DNA of 64,000 nucleotides from Flaccisagitta enflata (Eukaryota; Chaetognatha; Sagittoidea; Aphragmophora): NCBI GenBank assembly GCA_965153355.1, contig OZ231126.1, positions 71,052,001 to 71,116,000 of the forward strand, read 5' to 3'. Shown piece by piece: positions 44,840 to 57,059 of this stretch (position 1 is its first letter; each line of letters starts with the position of its first letter). The notes under the pieces were generated by a model. It saw only the letters and a program-made list of their open reading frames with translations, ran no database searches and was not told where the DNA came from. The position numbers and the translations under genes were made by a program.

Positions 44840-45110
44840 TTTTCCGGGCCATATTATTCAATGGGAATTTTACATTTTTCTCAATTCTCATTAATATTCT
44901 ATGTTATTCAATGGGAATCATACAATTTTTCATTTTTTTGTAAATTTTCTGTGTTATTCAATGGGAAGCTTGTATTTTGTCAATTTTCCATGTTATTCAA
45001 TGGGAATTTGCTTGAGAAGCTTCGGGGGGGAACGTACAGATGGACAGACGGACGGATGGACGGACGGACGTCTGGAAATTCACCCCTGTGTCCTACCTGC
45101 CCAAAAACCA
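44840..45110 (+). mobile_element. Family-3-like copy with TTATTCAATGGGAA clauses
   Basis: Four repeats of TTATTCAATGGGAA are followed by AGAAGCTTCGGGGGGG, a GGACAGACGGACGG tract and CTGGAAATTCACCCCTGTGTCCTAC, as at 43980-44035. Confidence 0.65.
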
Positions 45111-45162
45111 TCAGTCTATTTAAAGAATAACTACATTTTTTACTATTTAATGCAGAAATCTA

Positions 45163-45751
45163 CAGGGTGTATCATGCCAAATAAGATATAAGAAAACGAT
45201 GGCATTCTGCTTCTAAAAGTGCAAAAGTAGATCTGAAAAAAGATTCAAAGAGCATACAAGCTCCGGTTTTTTGTGTAAAAATTTTATGAGTCTGGGTCAA
45301 ATATTCTAGCCACAACATTAATTTGAAGTGAACTGAGCATTTAGAGGAGAAGCTTTTTGGATATGATTGTGATGCTTAAAGCTTTTCTTTGAATTGTTCT
45401 CATTTCTAAACGGCTTGAGCCACATTTGCCAGATTGGTCTCAAATTAAAGAAAATTTGATAAGCTTTAATTTGGGACCAATCTGGCATCTGTAACTTAAG
45501 TCGTTTAGAAATGAGAGTAATAAGAAAAAAAACTTTCAGAATCAAAATCATGTTCAAAGTGCTTCTCCTCTAAATGCTCAATTTATTTCAAATTGATATT
45601 GTGGCTACAATATTTGACCCAGACCCATGAAATTTTCACACTAAAAACCGGAGCTCATGTGCTCTTTGAATTTTTTTTCAAAATTATTTTTGTTTTTTTA
45701 GGAGCAAAATGCCATCGTTTTCTTATATCTAATTTGGCATGATACACCCTG
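45163..45751. mobile_element. Hairpin MITE with TA target duplication
   Basis: TA-CAGGGTGTATCATGCCAA mirrors TTGGCATGATACACCCTG-TA. The inner arms contain TTTCTAAACGGCTTGAGC and CCAGATTGGTCTCAAATTAAAG with inverted partners, the core shared with the other MITEs. 589 bp. Confidence 0.93.
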
Positions 45752-46296
45752 TAGATACAATGTTTTTGCTATCTTTCATTTGGGGTATCAATCTTGTTTT
45801 GCTTGTCATTTCTAAACGGCTTGAGCTAGAGAGATGCGTTTTGCGGCATTAGTTCAGAAATTCGAATTAGTTTTAGAATCTCACTGATTTTTATACAGAT
45901 TTATTATTCTAAACAGAGTTATGGTTATAAACGCTTGTCTATACACTTATGCTCTAGATAGTAGAAAATTTCTTACGAGACTCTAGGTTAGATCTTAGAT
46001 GCCTTATAAACGGGCATGCCTTATTCGCAGGTACGCTCTAGCGGTGCTCCACTGTTGTTGAAAATCATCATTGTGAACTAGTAATTGACTTTTACATTAT
46101 CCCATAATGGCATTTGCACATGTCCAGTCTCACAGTACCACATCAGTCAAGATAATGAATATTATTCTAAAGATGAATGTTTTCCAGTGAAATAAAGTAA
46201 CAGTTATTTAGTTTCATAGCTCGATTATGTCACTAAAACTCTTCGTAATCATTTTCCATACTGAGCGTTATTTATATTCCTTCATAAAATCATTAA
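45752..46296. other. Noncoding, MITE core fragment
   Basis: A solo core (CATTTCTAAACGGCTTGAGCTAG) at about 45808 and a GCGGTGCTCCACTGT block at about 46033 similar to 13320-13330. Otherwise AT-rich. Confidence 0.5.
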
Positions 46297-46471
46297 CAAG
46301 GCTGGAGACACGGTTACCCAAGTCATGTGCGGGTGGGCAGGGGCAGTGAAATAGACCAGCCGTACAGTTGGACTGGAGCTGTAACCCCAAAAACGCCCGT
46401 AAACACGGAAAAAGCAAAGCGTTACCGACCGACGGACAGAGCGGGTTGTAGAATCGCGTGCACGCTACTAA
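46297..46471 (-). mobile_element. Family-1 short element
   Basis: On the minus strand: TAGTAGCGTGCACGCGATTC head (mismatched), TACAACCCGCTCTGTCCG, a GTCGGTCGG tract, CACTGCCCCTGCCCACCCGC and tail ATGACTTGGGTAACCGTGTC with CCAGCCTTG. Confidence 0.72.
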
Positions 46472-46836
46472 AAACCGACTTTTGAAAATTAGTCAGTCAT
46501 TGTAATGGCATGCTATATGATGCAGTTGATTGATCTTGAGTCAAAATTGGAAAATCCTTTCTAAATCTTGTTACGATAACCGAATGCTTTGCAGTGATAA
46601 GAAGGAGCAATGATACCACTAAAACTCATTGTAATCATCGCTTGATTACCATACTGAGAATTGTTTATATTCATTTATACAATAAAACATCAATAAATCA
46701 TTTGAAACCGGCAAATTCCTTTATGAAATGGATTGATTTAGAGTCAGAATCGGAAAATTATAGAGAAAGATTTCAGCCCACACCTCCTTCTGAAGACTTT
46801 CTAGACACAAATCTGATTTTCTTGCCACCGTTTTCA

Positions 46837-47032
46837 TCAATCTTCCCTGCAGTCGCCATTTCTGCAATTTCCGGAGCAGCAGTCAGAGTCTCTTTTGCAT
46901 CTTCCGCTTTGAATGCATTTCATTGACGATCTAATGGAAGGAAATTCTTCGCCGGAAGTCAGAGAGGTCTTCATTTCTGAGCGTGAGTCGGCAGATAGCT
47001 TCTTGTCTACCAACCATCCATCAACCGTCAAC
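46837..47032 (-). CDS. Secreted cysteine-knot-like small peptide, second exon (propeptide and mature domain)
   Basis: Sixty-four codons to TGA at 46839-46837. The last 28 residues (ATG at about 46922) hold six cysteines in the order C-x5-C-x5-CC-x3-C-x4-C, the classic inhibitor-cystine-knot framework also found in venom peptides, antimicrobial peptides and hormone-like knottins. The roughly 36 preceding residues are charged, with few hydrophobic patches, as in a propeptide. A basic residue lies just before the first cysteine. The proposed acceptor CATCAG|GTT at 47033 has a weak pyrimidine tract, but its phase fits the first exon exactly (two bases plus one make glycine). Whether it is a toxin, defence or signalling peptide cannot be told from sequence. 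Confidence 0.6.
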
Positions 47033-47310
47033 CTGATGCCAAGTGTCAGAATTATTTCAGTGCCAGAGTTTGGAACGTACATAAGGGAACACCCCGCAAA
47101 GTGACACCGATGAAAACATCATATTTCAGCATCTAGAAATGATAATCCAATTCTGAAAAAAAAGTTCCTGGACAGACGGACGGGATGGACGGCCCAACAA
47201 GACTGAGACGCGGGTTACAGACCAAGTGACCACGTGACCATAAAGTATTCTTTTAACTTTTAAGTTAGTGAAGGAAACCAGATATATCCCTCCGATAAGC
47301 AATATCTTAC

Positions 47311-47366
47311 CCCGCAATTAGGAGAATGGATACAATCACTAAGCATTCAACCGTCATCGACTTCAT
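47311..47366 (-). CDS. Secreted cysteine-knot-like small peptide, signal-peptide exon
   Basis: ATG at 47366 starts 18 codons plus two bases with a hydrophobic core (CLVIVSILLIAG), a typical signal peptide. It is followed by a consensus donor GTAAGA at 47310. The exon is 280 bp upstream of the cysteine-rich exon on the same strand. Its upstream side abuts a foldback repeat starting about 47385, so the promoter would lie in or next to repeat DNA. Confidence 0.58.
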
Positions 47367-47384
47367 TTTGCTGTATTCGTTACG

Positions 47385-49475
47385 CGATGGTCTGTAACTG
47401 TAAGACTCGTTGGAAAAAAGTAGAGTGAATCAATGAGAAAATTTGAGCTAAACTGCAGTTTTAATACCAACTGAAAAGATTTGTGCGGTCGAGAATATTC
47501 GTAAAATATCTATAAAAAAAAAATTTATAAAACAACAATAATGCGCAACCACGCTTTAACCACAATTTGAAGGAGACACACTTGAGTATTCGTAAGACCT
47601 GCGGAAAACGAAAGATCATCAAAGGAACTAACTCGAGGATATCTTTTGCCAGTTGTTTATAACGTCAAATGTAACCATGGCGTCAATAAAAATGGCCGCC
47701 TATTCAAACCTCTCCACTGAGTTCAATTTTTTGACCAGCTTCAAAAAATTTTAGGTGGTGATAGAACTCCAAATTTCTGGCTCAGAGAAAAAATCAGAAC
47801 TCAAAAAAGTCTGCAAATGTACCCATGGCATCAATTTTTGTGAAAGGCATCCAAATATGAACTGTCGAATCACTTTTTTTTGCATTTTTTGGCTTTTGTA
47901 ATGTTTTACAAAAACTCATGCCACAGGCAAAAAAAATAGACTTTTTCGAGTTCTGATTTTTGCAGCAGGTCAATTCATTGTAAAACTATCACACACTTGA
48001 AAAAAATTGCCCCTGTTTCAAAAAATTATTTCAATAAAGAAGTGGGACAACAGGTGTTTAAGAGATAATTTTGCACATTTTCAGTAAAATCAACAAAAAG
48101 TAGTGCAAAAATCATCATTTTTAAGTTCTGATTTTTTTGTTGAGTCAGAAATTTGATGGACTATTTCCACCAAAGAAATTGTGAAAATAGTTGAAAAAAT
48201 GAGCTCACTGTAAAAAATTGAAGTTAGTAATATTTTTTTGTCAAAAACTGATTTTACTCCCTTGTTTCAAAATCATTACTGTGATCACAAAAATTTACTT
48301 TTTTGAGTTCTGATTTTTTTGCTGGGTCAAACATCATTTATACTTTCTTCATTTTTGAAAAATTCAAATACAATGATGAATAAAAAGTCATTTTTTAAAG
48401 TTCTATAAAGAATCATTGTAAAAAATTGTTGATCAATTTACATTAGAATACTGTTCACAAAAATTAATGCTGCGGACACAAAAATTAACTTTTTCAAATT
48501 CTGCCCCACCCTCAGTCTCCTTTGGGCCCAAATCCAAACTGTATGGCCCAAATCCAAGCAAAATGGCCTAAATCCAGCCAAAATGGGCCAAATCCAGCCA
48601 AAATGGGCCAAATCCAGGCAAAATGGCCCAAGACCAGGCAAAATGGGCCATATCTGGCCTGAGTTCTATCATTTTGGCCCCTTAAACTTAGATTTGGGCT
48701 CTTAAAACCCACATCCTAGCCATAGAGACCCAGATCATGACCTTTTGGACCCAGATTCTGATCTACAGGACCTAGGTTCTGGCCTCAAAGACCTAAATCC
48801 TAATCTCAGAGGCACAAATCCTGGCCTCAGAGACTGAAATCCTTGCCTCTGAGACCAAGAAATTGGTCTCTGAGTTTCAGATTCTGGCCTCAGAGACCCG
48901 GATCCTGGCCTGCTCCTACCTCAACTTACAAACTATACAATAAGGGCAAGGGTACCATTGTCCATATACTGCCTTTTGTCATTTCTCCATGGTATTCAAT
49001 GAAAATTTGAATAACATGGCATCCTAGACAGAAAGAAGCTCCAGAAGGACGGACGGACGGATGGACGGACGGACAGATTCCCCCTGTGTTCTACAGGACT
49101 TCGTCCCCTTCGGGGCCGCTGCCCTGCTCCCTCTCAACCTAAATCACTTTCTACTCAAGCAGGGCACGGGTACCGCTGACCACTTACTGCCTTTGGGCTG
49201 CTATTAAAGTTTAAAAAGAATCATTGTAAAAAGTTGTTGATCAATTTAAATTAGAATACTGTTCACAAAAATAATGCTGCGGACACAAAAATTAACTTTT
49301 TCAAATTCTGATTTTTTTTCTAAGTCAGAAATTCAAAATAGTATCACCATCTTAAAAATTATGAAGCTAGTCCAAAAATTGAACTCATAGCAGCAAATTG
49401 AACATGGCGGCCATTTTTATTGACGCCATGGTTATTTGGTCGGAAGAACACGAGTAATTTACAGAATACAGACCA
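47385..49475. mobile_element. Foldback element with nested family-3 copy
   Basis: Left arm GATGGTCTGTAACTGTAAGACTCG and AACCATGGCGTCAATAAAAATGGCCGCC (47670-47700) match, in reverse complement, the right-arm blocks near 49395-49475. The latter include GGCGGCCATTTTTATTGACGCCATGG. The interior repeats AAAAATTAACTTTTTCAAATTCTGATTTTTT-type clauses. About 2.1 kb. Confidence 0.75.
48490..49200 (+). mobile_element. Family-3 copy with two private arrays
   Basis: First array: GGGCCAAATCCAGCCAAAAT clauses (48530-48660). Second: CTGGCCTCAGAGACCCAGAT clauses (48690-48920). Then a GGACGGACGGATGG tract, TTCCCCCTGTGTTCTACAGG, CTTCGTCCCCTTCGGGGCCGCTGCC and GGGTACCGCTGACCACTTACTGCC. Confidence 0.8.
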
Positions 49476-49635
49476 TCCCCCCATATCAAAGGGCAACGAA
49501 AAAAATGTTTTTATAGGTCCAAAGAAATATATTTTTCATAAGTCATAACTGTTCAGACAGCATCGTGGGCAATTAGCAATGAGGGCTTAACAGGGCTAAC
49601 TCATGTAGTTTAATGGCCTAACGCCGGTCGCCTTT

Positions 49636-49817
49636 TCAGTATGCCCATAATGCCTTTTCAGTGTGCCCATTATACCTTTTTAGTATGCCCATTAGGCCGT
49701 TTCAGTATGCCAATTATGCCTTTTCAGTATGCCCATTATGCCATTTCAGTATGCCCATTATGCCATTTCAGTATGCCTATTATGCCTTTCCAGTATGCCC
49801 ATTATGCCTTTTCAGCA
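49636..49817 (+). repeat. 22 bp minisatellite, small array
   Basis: Eight TTTTCAGTATGCCCATTATGCC units, the same unit as the large array 1.7 kb downstream. Confidence 0.95.
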
Positions 49818-49974
49818 GTGATGGCGTAATCGTACGCGGACGCGGACGCGTACACACTGTACACGCCATTTTTGGCTATACTCGTAAGCGTAATTGTAAG
49901 CGTTCCCTCAATTTCTGTGGACTTGTAAGCGTAAGCGTAAGCGTTCATCATTCCAACGAGTACACGCGTACGCC

Positions 49975-49975
<1 letters not shown>

Positions 49976-50064
<89 letters not shown>

Positions 50065-50065
50065 G
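49976..50065 (+). repeat. (GA)n-(CAGA)n microsatellite
   Basis: GA units followed by about ten CAGA units. Confidence 0.95.
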
Positions 50066-50177
50066 GGCCCTTCCCCTTTGATGCAACTCATGAGCGACAT
50101 GAGCGTCCACGATCATCACTAGGTTGATCAGTTGTTTGCTTGCTTGGTGATGCAGAGATTAAAAACCGCGCAAAACA

Positions 50178-50681
<504 letters not shown>

Positions 50682-50794
50682 ACTCAGTCTTTCCCTCTCA
50701 ATTGTTTGGTCACTTGGTTGATCAAAGGTTCAAAACCGCGCAAAACATCCAAATCTTTTAAAGCCTTTACTCAATACTTCATACCTTCATTCAT

Positions 50795-50845
<51 letters not shown>
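50795..50845 (+). repeat. (CTTT)n microsatellite
   Basis: A second, pure CTTT block 115 bp beyond the first. Confidence 0.95.
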
Positions 50846-50849
50846 CTAG

Positions 50850-51510
50850 AAGCCATGACTGCTGAGAAATAAGATGACCTCGCAATTCAATGCCAAAAGG
50901 CATTTGCTGGGACGTTGGGGATTCGCCCAGGAGGGCCTTTGGGGCACGCCCAGACGCCCGAGGAAATAGGACGGCCACGATGACGAATGTGATGGTGTCG
51001 CTGGCTCTGAACAGAGTCTTTTACATATGTTACGGACTTAATCTCGATTTTACCGGTATCATTACCGGTAGCTCATCATTTTATCAATTGTTGACCTTCT
51101 ATTTGTTTGTACAATATAATTGTACATGGAACTCGATATTTTATGGGGATTGCCCAGGACAAGTTTTTCAAAACAAAAACGCCGTTTTTTTATGTGTACA
51201 TTGATTTAGGAAGTCTCAACTTAAGCGTAATCCCCCCTCCCGTACAGGTTCATTGCTGCTGCTTTGTAAAATTTTGCCCCATGGAGAGAATAAACCTCGT
51301 TTTCATTTTCATTTTCATTTCATTTCATTTCATTTCTTTCTTTCTTTTTCTTTCTTTTTCTTTCTTCCTTTCAAGTTGGTTTTGCTGTCCAAGGGGGCTT
51401 GTAAATTGAGTTGTACTCGTTGTGTACTCGTAAGCGTAATCGTACTCGCTCATGCAGTAATGTACGCGGAATCGTAATCGGTCTAAAATGCATCGCGTTG
51501 CCATCGCTGC
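50850..51510. other. Unassigned stretch between CTTT tract and 22 bp array
   Basis: Contains CATTTTCATTTCATTT-type repeats (51300-51340). GTACTCGTAAGCGTAATCGTACTCG near 51415-51450 is related to 49840-49970 near the small array. No gene recognised. Confidence 0.5.
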
Positions 51511-51513
51511 TTT

Positions 51514-53405
51514 TCAGTATGCCCATTATGCCATTTCAGTATGCCCATTATGCCTTTTCAGTATGCCCATTATGCCTTTTCAGTATGCCCATTATGCCTT
51601 TTCAGTATGCCCATTATGCCATTTCAGTATGCCCATTATGCCTTTTCAGTATGCCCATTATGCCTTTTCAGTATGCCCATTATGCCTTTTCAGTATGCCC
51701 ATTATGCCATTTCAGTATGCCCATTATGCCTTTTCAGTATGCCCATTATGCCATTTCAGTATGCCCATTATGCCTTTTCAGTATGCCCATTATGCCTTTT
51801 CAGTATGCCCATTTTGCCTTTTCAGTATGCCCATTATGCCTTTTCAGTATACCCATTATGCCATTTTAGTATGCCAATTATGCCTTTTCAGTATGCACAT
51901 TATGCCTTTTCAGTGTGCCCATTATGCCTTTTCAGTATGCCCATTATGCCTTTTCAGTATGCCCATTATGCCTTTTCAGTATGCCCATTTTGCCTTTTCA
52001 GTATGCCCATTTTGCCATTTCAGTATGCCCATTATGCCATTTCAGTATGCCCATTATGCCTTTTCAGTATGCCCATTATGCCTTTTCAGTATACCCATTA
52101 TGCCATTTCAGTATGCCAATTATGCCTTTTCAGTATGCACATTATGCCTTTTCAGTGTGCCCATTATGCCTTTTCAGTATGCCCATTATGCCTTTTCAGT
52201 ATGCCCATTATGCCTTTTCAGTATGCCCATTTTGCCTTTTCAGTATGCCCATTTTGCCATTTCAGTATGCCCATTATGCCATTTCAGTATGCCCATTATG
52301 CCTTTTCAGTATGCCCATTATGCCTTTTCAGTATGCCCATTATGCCTTTTCAGTATGCCCATTATGCCATTTCAGTATGCCCATTATGCCTTTTCAGTAT
52401 GCCCATTATGCCATTTCAGTATGCCCATTATGCCTTTTCAGTATGCCCATTATGCCTTTTCAGTATGCCCATTTTGCCTTTTCAGTATGCCCATTATGCC
52501 TTTTCAGTATACCCATTATGCCATTTCAGTATGCCAATTATGCCTTTTCAGTATGCACATTATGCCTTTTCAGTGTGCCCATTATGCCTTTTCAGTATGC
52601 CCATTATGCCTTTTCAGTATGCCCATTATGCCTTTTCAGTATGCCCATTTTGCCTTTTCAGTATGCCCATTTTGCCATTTCAGTATGCCCATTATGCCTT
52701 TTCAGTATGCCCATTATGCCTTTTCAGTGTGCCCATTATGCCTTTTCAGTATGCCCATTATGCCTTTTCAGTATGCCCATTTTGCCTTTTCAGTATGCCC
52801 ATTTTGCCATTTCAGTATGCCAATTATGCCTTTTCAGTATGCACATTATGCCTTTTCAGTGTGCCCATTATGCCTTTTCAGTATGCCTATTATGCCTTTT
52901 CAGTATGCCCATTTTGCCATTTCAGTATGCCCATTATGCCTTTTCAGTATGCCCATTAGGCCTTTTCAGTATGCCCATTATGCCTTTTCAGTATGCCCAT
53001 TATGCCTTTTCAGTGTGCCCATTATGCCTTTTCAGTATGCCCATTATGCCTTTTCAGTATGCCCATTATGCCTTTTCAGTATGCCCATTATGCCTTTTCA
53101 GTATGCCCATTATTCCTTTTCAGTGTGCCCATTATGCCTTTTCAGTATGCCCATTATGCCTTTTCAGTATGCCCATTCTGCCTTTTCAGTATGCCCATTA
53201 TGCCTTTTCAGTATGCCCATTATGCCTTTTCAGTATGCCCATCATGCCTTTTCAGTATGCCCATTATGCCTTTTCAGTATGCCCATTATGCCTTTTCAGT
53301 ATGCCCATCATGCCTTTTCAGTATGCCCATTATGCCTTTTCAGTATGCCCATTATGCCTTTTTAGTATGCCCATTATGCCATTTCAGTATGCCAATTATG
53401 CCTCC
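51514..53405 (+). repeat. 22 bp minisatellite, main array
   Basis: About 86 units of TTTTCAGTATGCCCATTATGCC with variants ATTTCAG, TTTTGCC, GTGTGCC and CCAATTAT. A block CAGTATACCCATT..CCAATTAT..GCACATTATG recurs starting near 51848, 52090 and 52508, i.e. 11 and 19 units apart, which is higher-order structure. Because 22 is not a multiple of three and the unit lacks stops, all three plus frames stay open (up to 625 codons). These are not genes. Confidence 0.97.
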
Positions 53406-53780
53406 TCTAAAACCACAAGATGACTGGACGGACTTAGTCAGGGAATTCCGTAAAAACTGAAGAATGCCGAAATCTTTGGACAAGAGCTGAGTAGACGGAC
53501 CAGCCGAGCACACAAAGGGACTTTCACAAGTTTATAACGACGAAAACCACACGGCGCTAAACATCTAAGAATTCATGACTTATGTCAATACTGGTGTGAA
53601 AAATAACTAAATACGTTCGAAACTGCATTGTTACTATTTCTGTAATACAATGTTTCGTGACGAAAAAGAATCGTCAATGTTTCTACCAAATGTGTAATGT
53701 CACTCAACCTCAATGTTTTGTAAAATATTACATTGTCACAGGATTTGAAGGAGCAAATTGTCTCAAACCCATTTCCTTTT
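53406..53780. other. Unique-looking stretch, no gene
   Basis: Moderately AT-rich, short open frames only. Confidence 0.45.
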
Positions 53781-53868
53781 TAGATGCGTCCACGCATCTC
53801 TATAAGAGGCTTTGTCCGTCCGTCCGTCCGTCCGTCCGTCGGTCGGTTGGTCGGTTGGTTGGTCCGTG
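53781..53868 (+). mobile_element. Family-2 head with GTCC/GGTT tract
   Basis: TTTAGATGCGTCCACGCATCT is a perfect 8 bp stem with a CC loop, followed by CTATAAGAGGCTTTGTCCG and GTCCGTCC/GGTTGGTC units. This is the family-1 block order with a different stem sequence. Confidence 0.7.
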
Positions 53869-54078
53869 GTGATCGAGTTGAGAATGATGAAAATGCATAG
53901 AATCTTGGAAATATCTCAGATTATTGCATCATTCCACAAGGTTGATGCAATATTACATCATTTTTAACAAGACAAGCCGCATGTGGACGCATCGTTGTAC
54001 CCCCGGGGTACTTGTTTAGATCGATTCTAGCTTTGAGGAGGTCGAGAAAAAGTACTGTGAGGTTGGTTTGATTGTGAT

Positions 54079-54690
<612 letters not shown>

Positions 54691-54883
54691 TGCATCTTAC
54701 TAACATACGAAATATACCTGTCCAGAACAAGGAAATTCATTCATTAGGTCAATACTAGATCTTCCTCCTCACGTCTAAATAAGTAAAAAGTAAACATAAA
54801 AATCTCAACATATCTTCTCTTCTCTTCACTTCATTGGGCAAGATTATCATTCTACGTCAACTACGAGCTACTGGAAGATCGAA

Positions 54884-54930
<47 letters not shown>

Positions 54931-55640
54931 TCCTACTTTCTCTCTATTCGAACCAAATTTCATGAAAATAGAAGAAGAAAAAAAAACTTAAGTTTTCAAT
55001 CGAGAGCGTTTTCCGGCTGTCTGATGGTCGATGATTGTTTTGCTTCCTAACTTTCTTTTTTTCTCTCCATCGTTCAATTTTTCTAAAAGTGGGGACATGC
55101 GATTTCAGAGGTACTTTGTTGATGATGATGACGTACGGGATCGACATCCTGCCTTGAACTTAGTTATTTTTTTTTTGTCTTTCTCCATCACCTGATTACT
55201 CAACTGCTCCGAATGCACTGTTTTTTGAAAAGGGTTTCCCAGTCTCTTTGTTTTGATTCAAGCAGTGAAACCGGCGAAAAGCATCATGGAATTAATGTTT
55301 AGATACTTACCTACTTACTAGTACCGTTAGAACCTGCTACAACGGATCCAAGACTTGCAAGTGTAATAGCCTTAATATACTTTCATTCGTTTCCTTTTAT
55401 TTCTTATATTGGCAATGATAGAATAATGCCTATACAGCATGAAATTTATTGGTTCTTGGGCTTCCGTTACTGCGGGGTTCAACTGTACTCGATATTTAAG
55501 TAACGTAGAGCATTTAAAAAAGAACTAAGGAATAAAAGAAACAGATGGGCTTGAAACTTGCCAAGTAATCATCAATATGGGAACTAACTGTTAAGGTTCA
55601 GTCTGACGTCATCATCTCGGAAAAAGCCCAGGTGGGCGAC
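54691..55640. other. Intergenic, short repeats only
   Basis: A GA microsatellite at 54889-54928. No coding signal. Confidence 0.5.
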
Positions 55641-55865
55641 TCGATGCGTCATCTGCGTGATATCAGAAGAGGCGTAATGGACGGACGGACGGACGGACGG
55701 ACGGACGGACGGACGGACGGACGGACGGACGGACGGACAGCGGACAGACGGGCAGATAAGCAGTTGGACAGATAAGACGGACGGACGGGCGGGCGGACGG
55801 ACCCAGGTGGGCGACTCGATGCGTCATCTGCGTGATATCAGAAGAGGCGTAATGGACGGACGGTC
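55636..55865 (+). mobile_element. Tandem pair of family-2 5' blocks with GGAC tract
   Basis: GGTGGGCGACTCGATGCGTCATCTGCGTGATATC and AGAAGAGGCGTAATGGACGG occur at 55632 and again at 55805, with about 25 GGAC units between. The segment has been duplicated through the tract. Confidence 0.75.
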
Positions 55866-56193
55866 CCTCTTTTTGCTATGACGCTTCTAAAAATGAAGAA
55901 AATGTTTGGGCTTCGTCCACTAGTCACTGAGTCACAAACAATGTTTCAGTGAGTGATTAAACAAATTCAATGTTTAGCCCTCATATCCTTTGAAACAGTA
56001 CAAGTGAAATGACATCGACGCCTGGTGGTTAATCGATTATTTGAGGATTGACGGATTAATCCAAGGCTAGCAGGGGAATTGGAAATTGGATCTATTAATC
56101 GAGTGACAGGGCGTGTTCCTGGTAAAGATGAAAAATGCGTTCGTTCCCGTAAAACGCGATAACAGCGTGAACACATTTTCAAGTATTTCAACT

Positions 56194-56310
56194 GTCCCAC
56201 GAGGGAGTGAGCGAAGTGAGTGAGCGAGCCTGTGAACGGAGAGAGCGAGCAAGCGGAGTGAGCGGTGCGAGTGAACGAACGTAGGGAGCGACCGAGTGGC
56301 CCTTTCAAAA
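56194..56310 (+). repeat. GAGCGAGTGAGC-type repeat, copy 2
   Basis: CCCACGAGGGAGTGAGCGAAGTGAGTGAGCGAGCCTGT as at 27248, continuing through GAGCGAG units to GGCCCTTTCAAAA. Confidence 0.6.
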
Positions 56311-56555
56311 CGCCATCGTCTTTGACTAGAAACGCCCCCTTAATCGAGTGACAGAGTTTTCATCAACTGTTTTAATACTTTTTATCTTTTTAGTTGTACA
56401 AATATCATGAATCGGAAATGTATTTTTGATTAACATTAAGTCCAGACCAGGCCCCGGATTTTCCCATGCTCGACTCAAATTTCTTCTTTAGAAATGAAAA
56501 AAGAATAAAACATGAAGACAAATAAATGAAATTTTCGAGCGTGAATGAGCCAATT

Positions 56556-56662
56556 GTGCCACGCCACGCCACGCCACGCCACGCCACGCCACGCCACGCC
56601 ACGCCACGCCACGCCACGCCACGCCGCGCCACGCCGCGCCAAGCCACGCCACGCCACACCAT
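56556..56662 (+). repeat. (CCACG)n pentanucleotide array
   Basis: About 20 CCACG units with two CCGCG changes near the 3' end. Arginine/tryptophan/glycine minus frames are artefacts. Confidence 0.96.
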
Positions 56663-57059
56663 GCATGGGCGACCCGTACATAAAAGAGAAATCGGGTTGT
56701 CCAGCAAATCATCTGGGAAACGTTGGAACGTTCAAAATCTGATTGCCAGATGTGCAAAAACCATGTAAATCGCGAGTAGAATTATATTTGACTCCAAAAT
56801 TCAAGAGTTACCTGAAGAGCTTAAGATTGAAAAGAATAAATAAACAAATGAACCATCAAACACAAACAAACACAATAACGCAAATCAGACATAAATGAAA
56901 ACCTTTGAAGGCGCAACGATGCATGTTTTATCGTTTTATCGTTTTATCGCCATCTCCCATTTAAAGAGATGAAGTAATGAAACAAAACAACAAACGACGA
57001 CCGACGAAATTTCAGAGAAGCGCCTCCGAATAAAACTCTACTCTTCCTAGAACCTCACA

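Noticed and set aside
46594-47104. Plus-strand open frames over the cysteine-rich exon
   Set aside because: They are shadows of the minus-strand frame, which alone has a signal peptide, consensus donor and cysteine pattern.
51488-53423. Open frames of up to 625 codons with MPIMPFQYAHYAFSVCPLC repeats
   Set aside because: Three overlapping frames are open simultaneously, which is a property of a stop-free 22 bp repeat, not evidence of coding.
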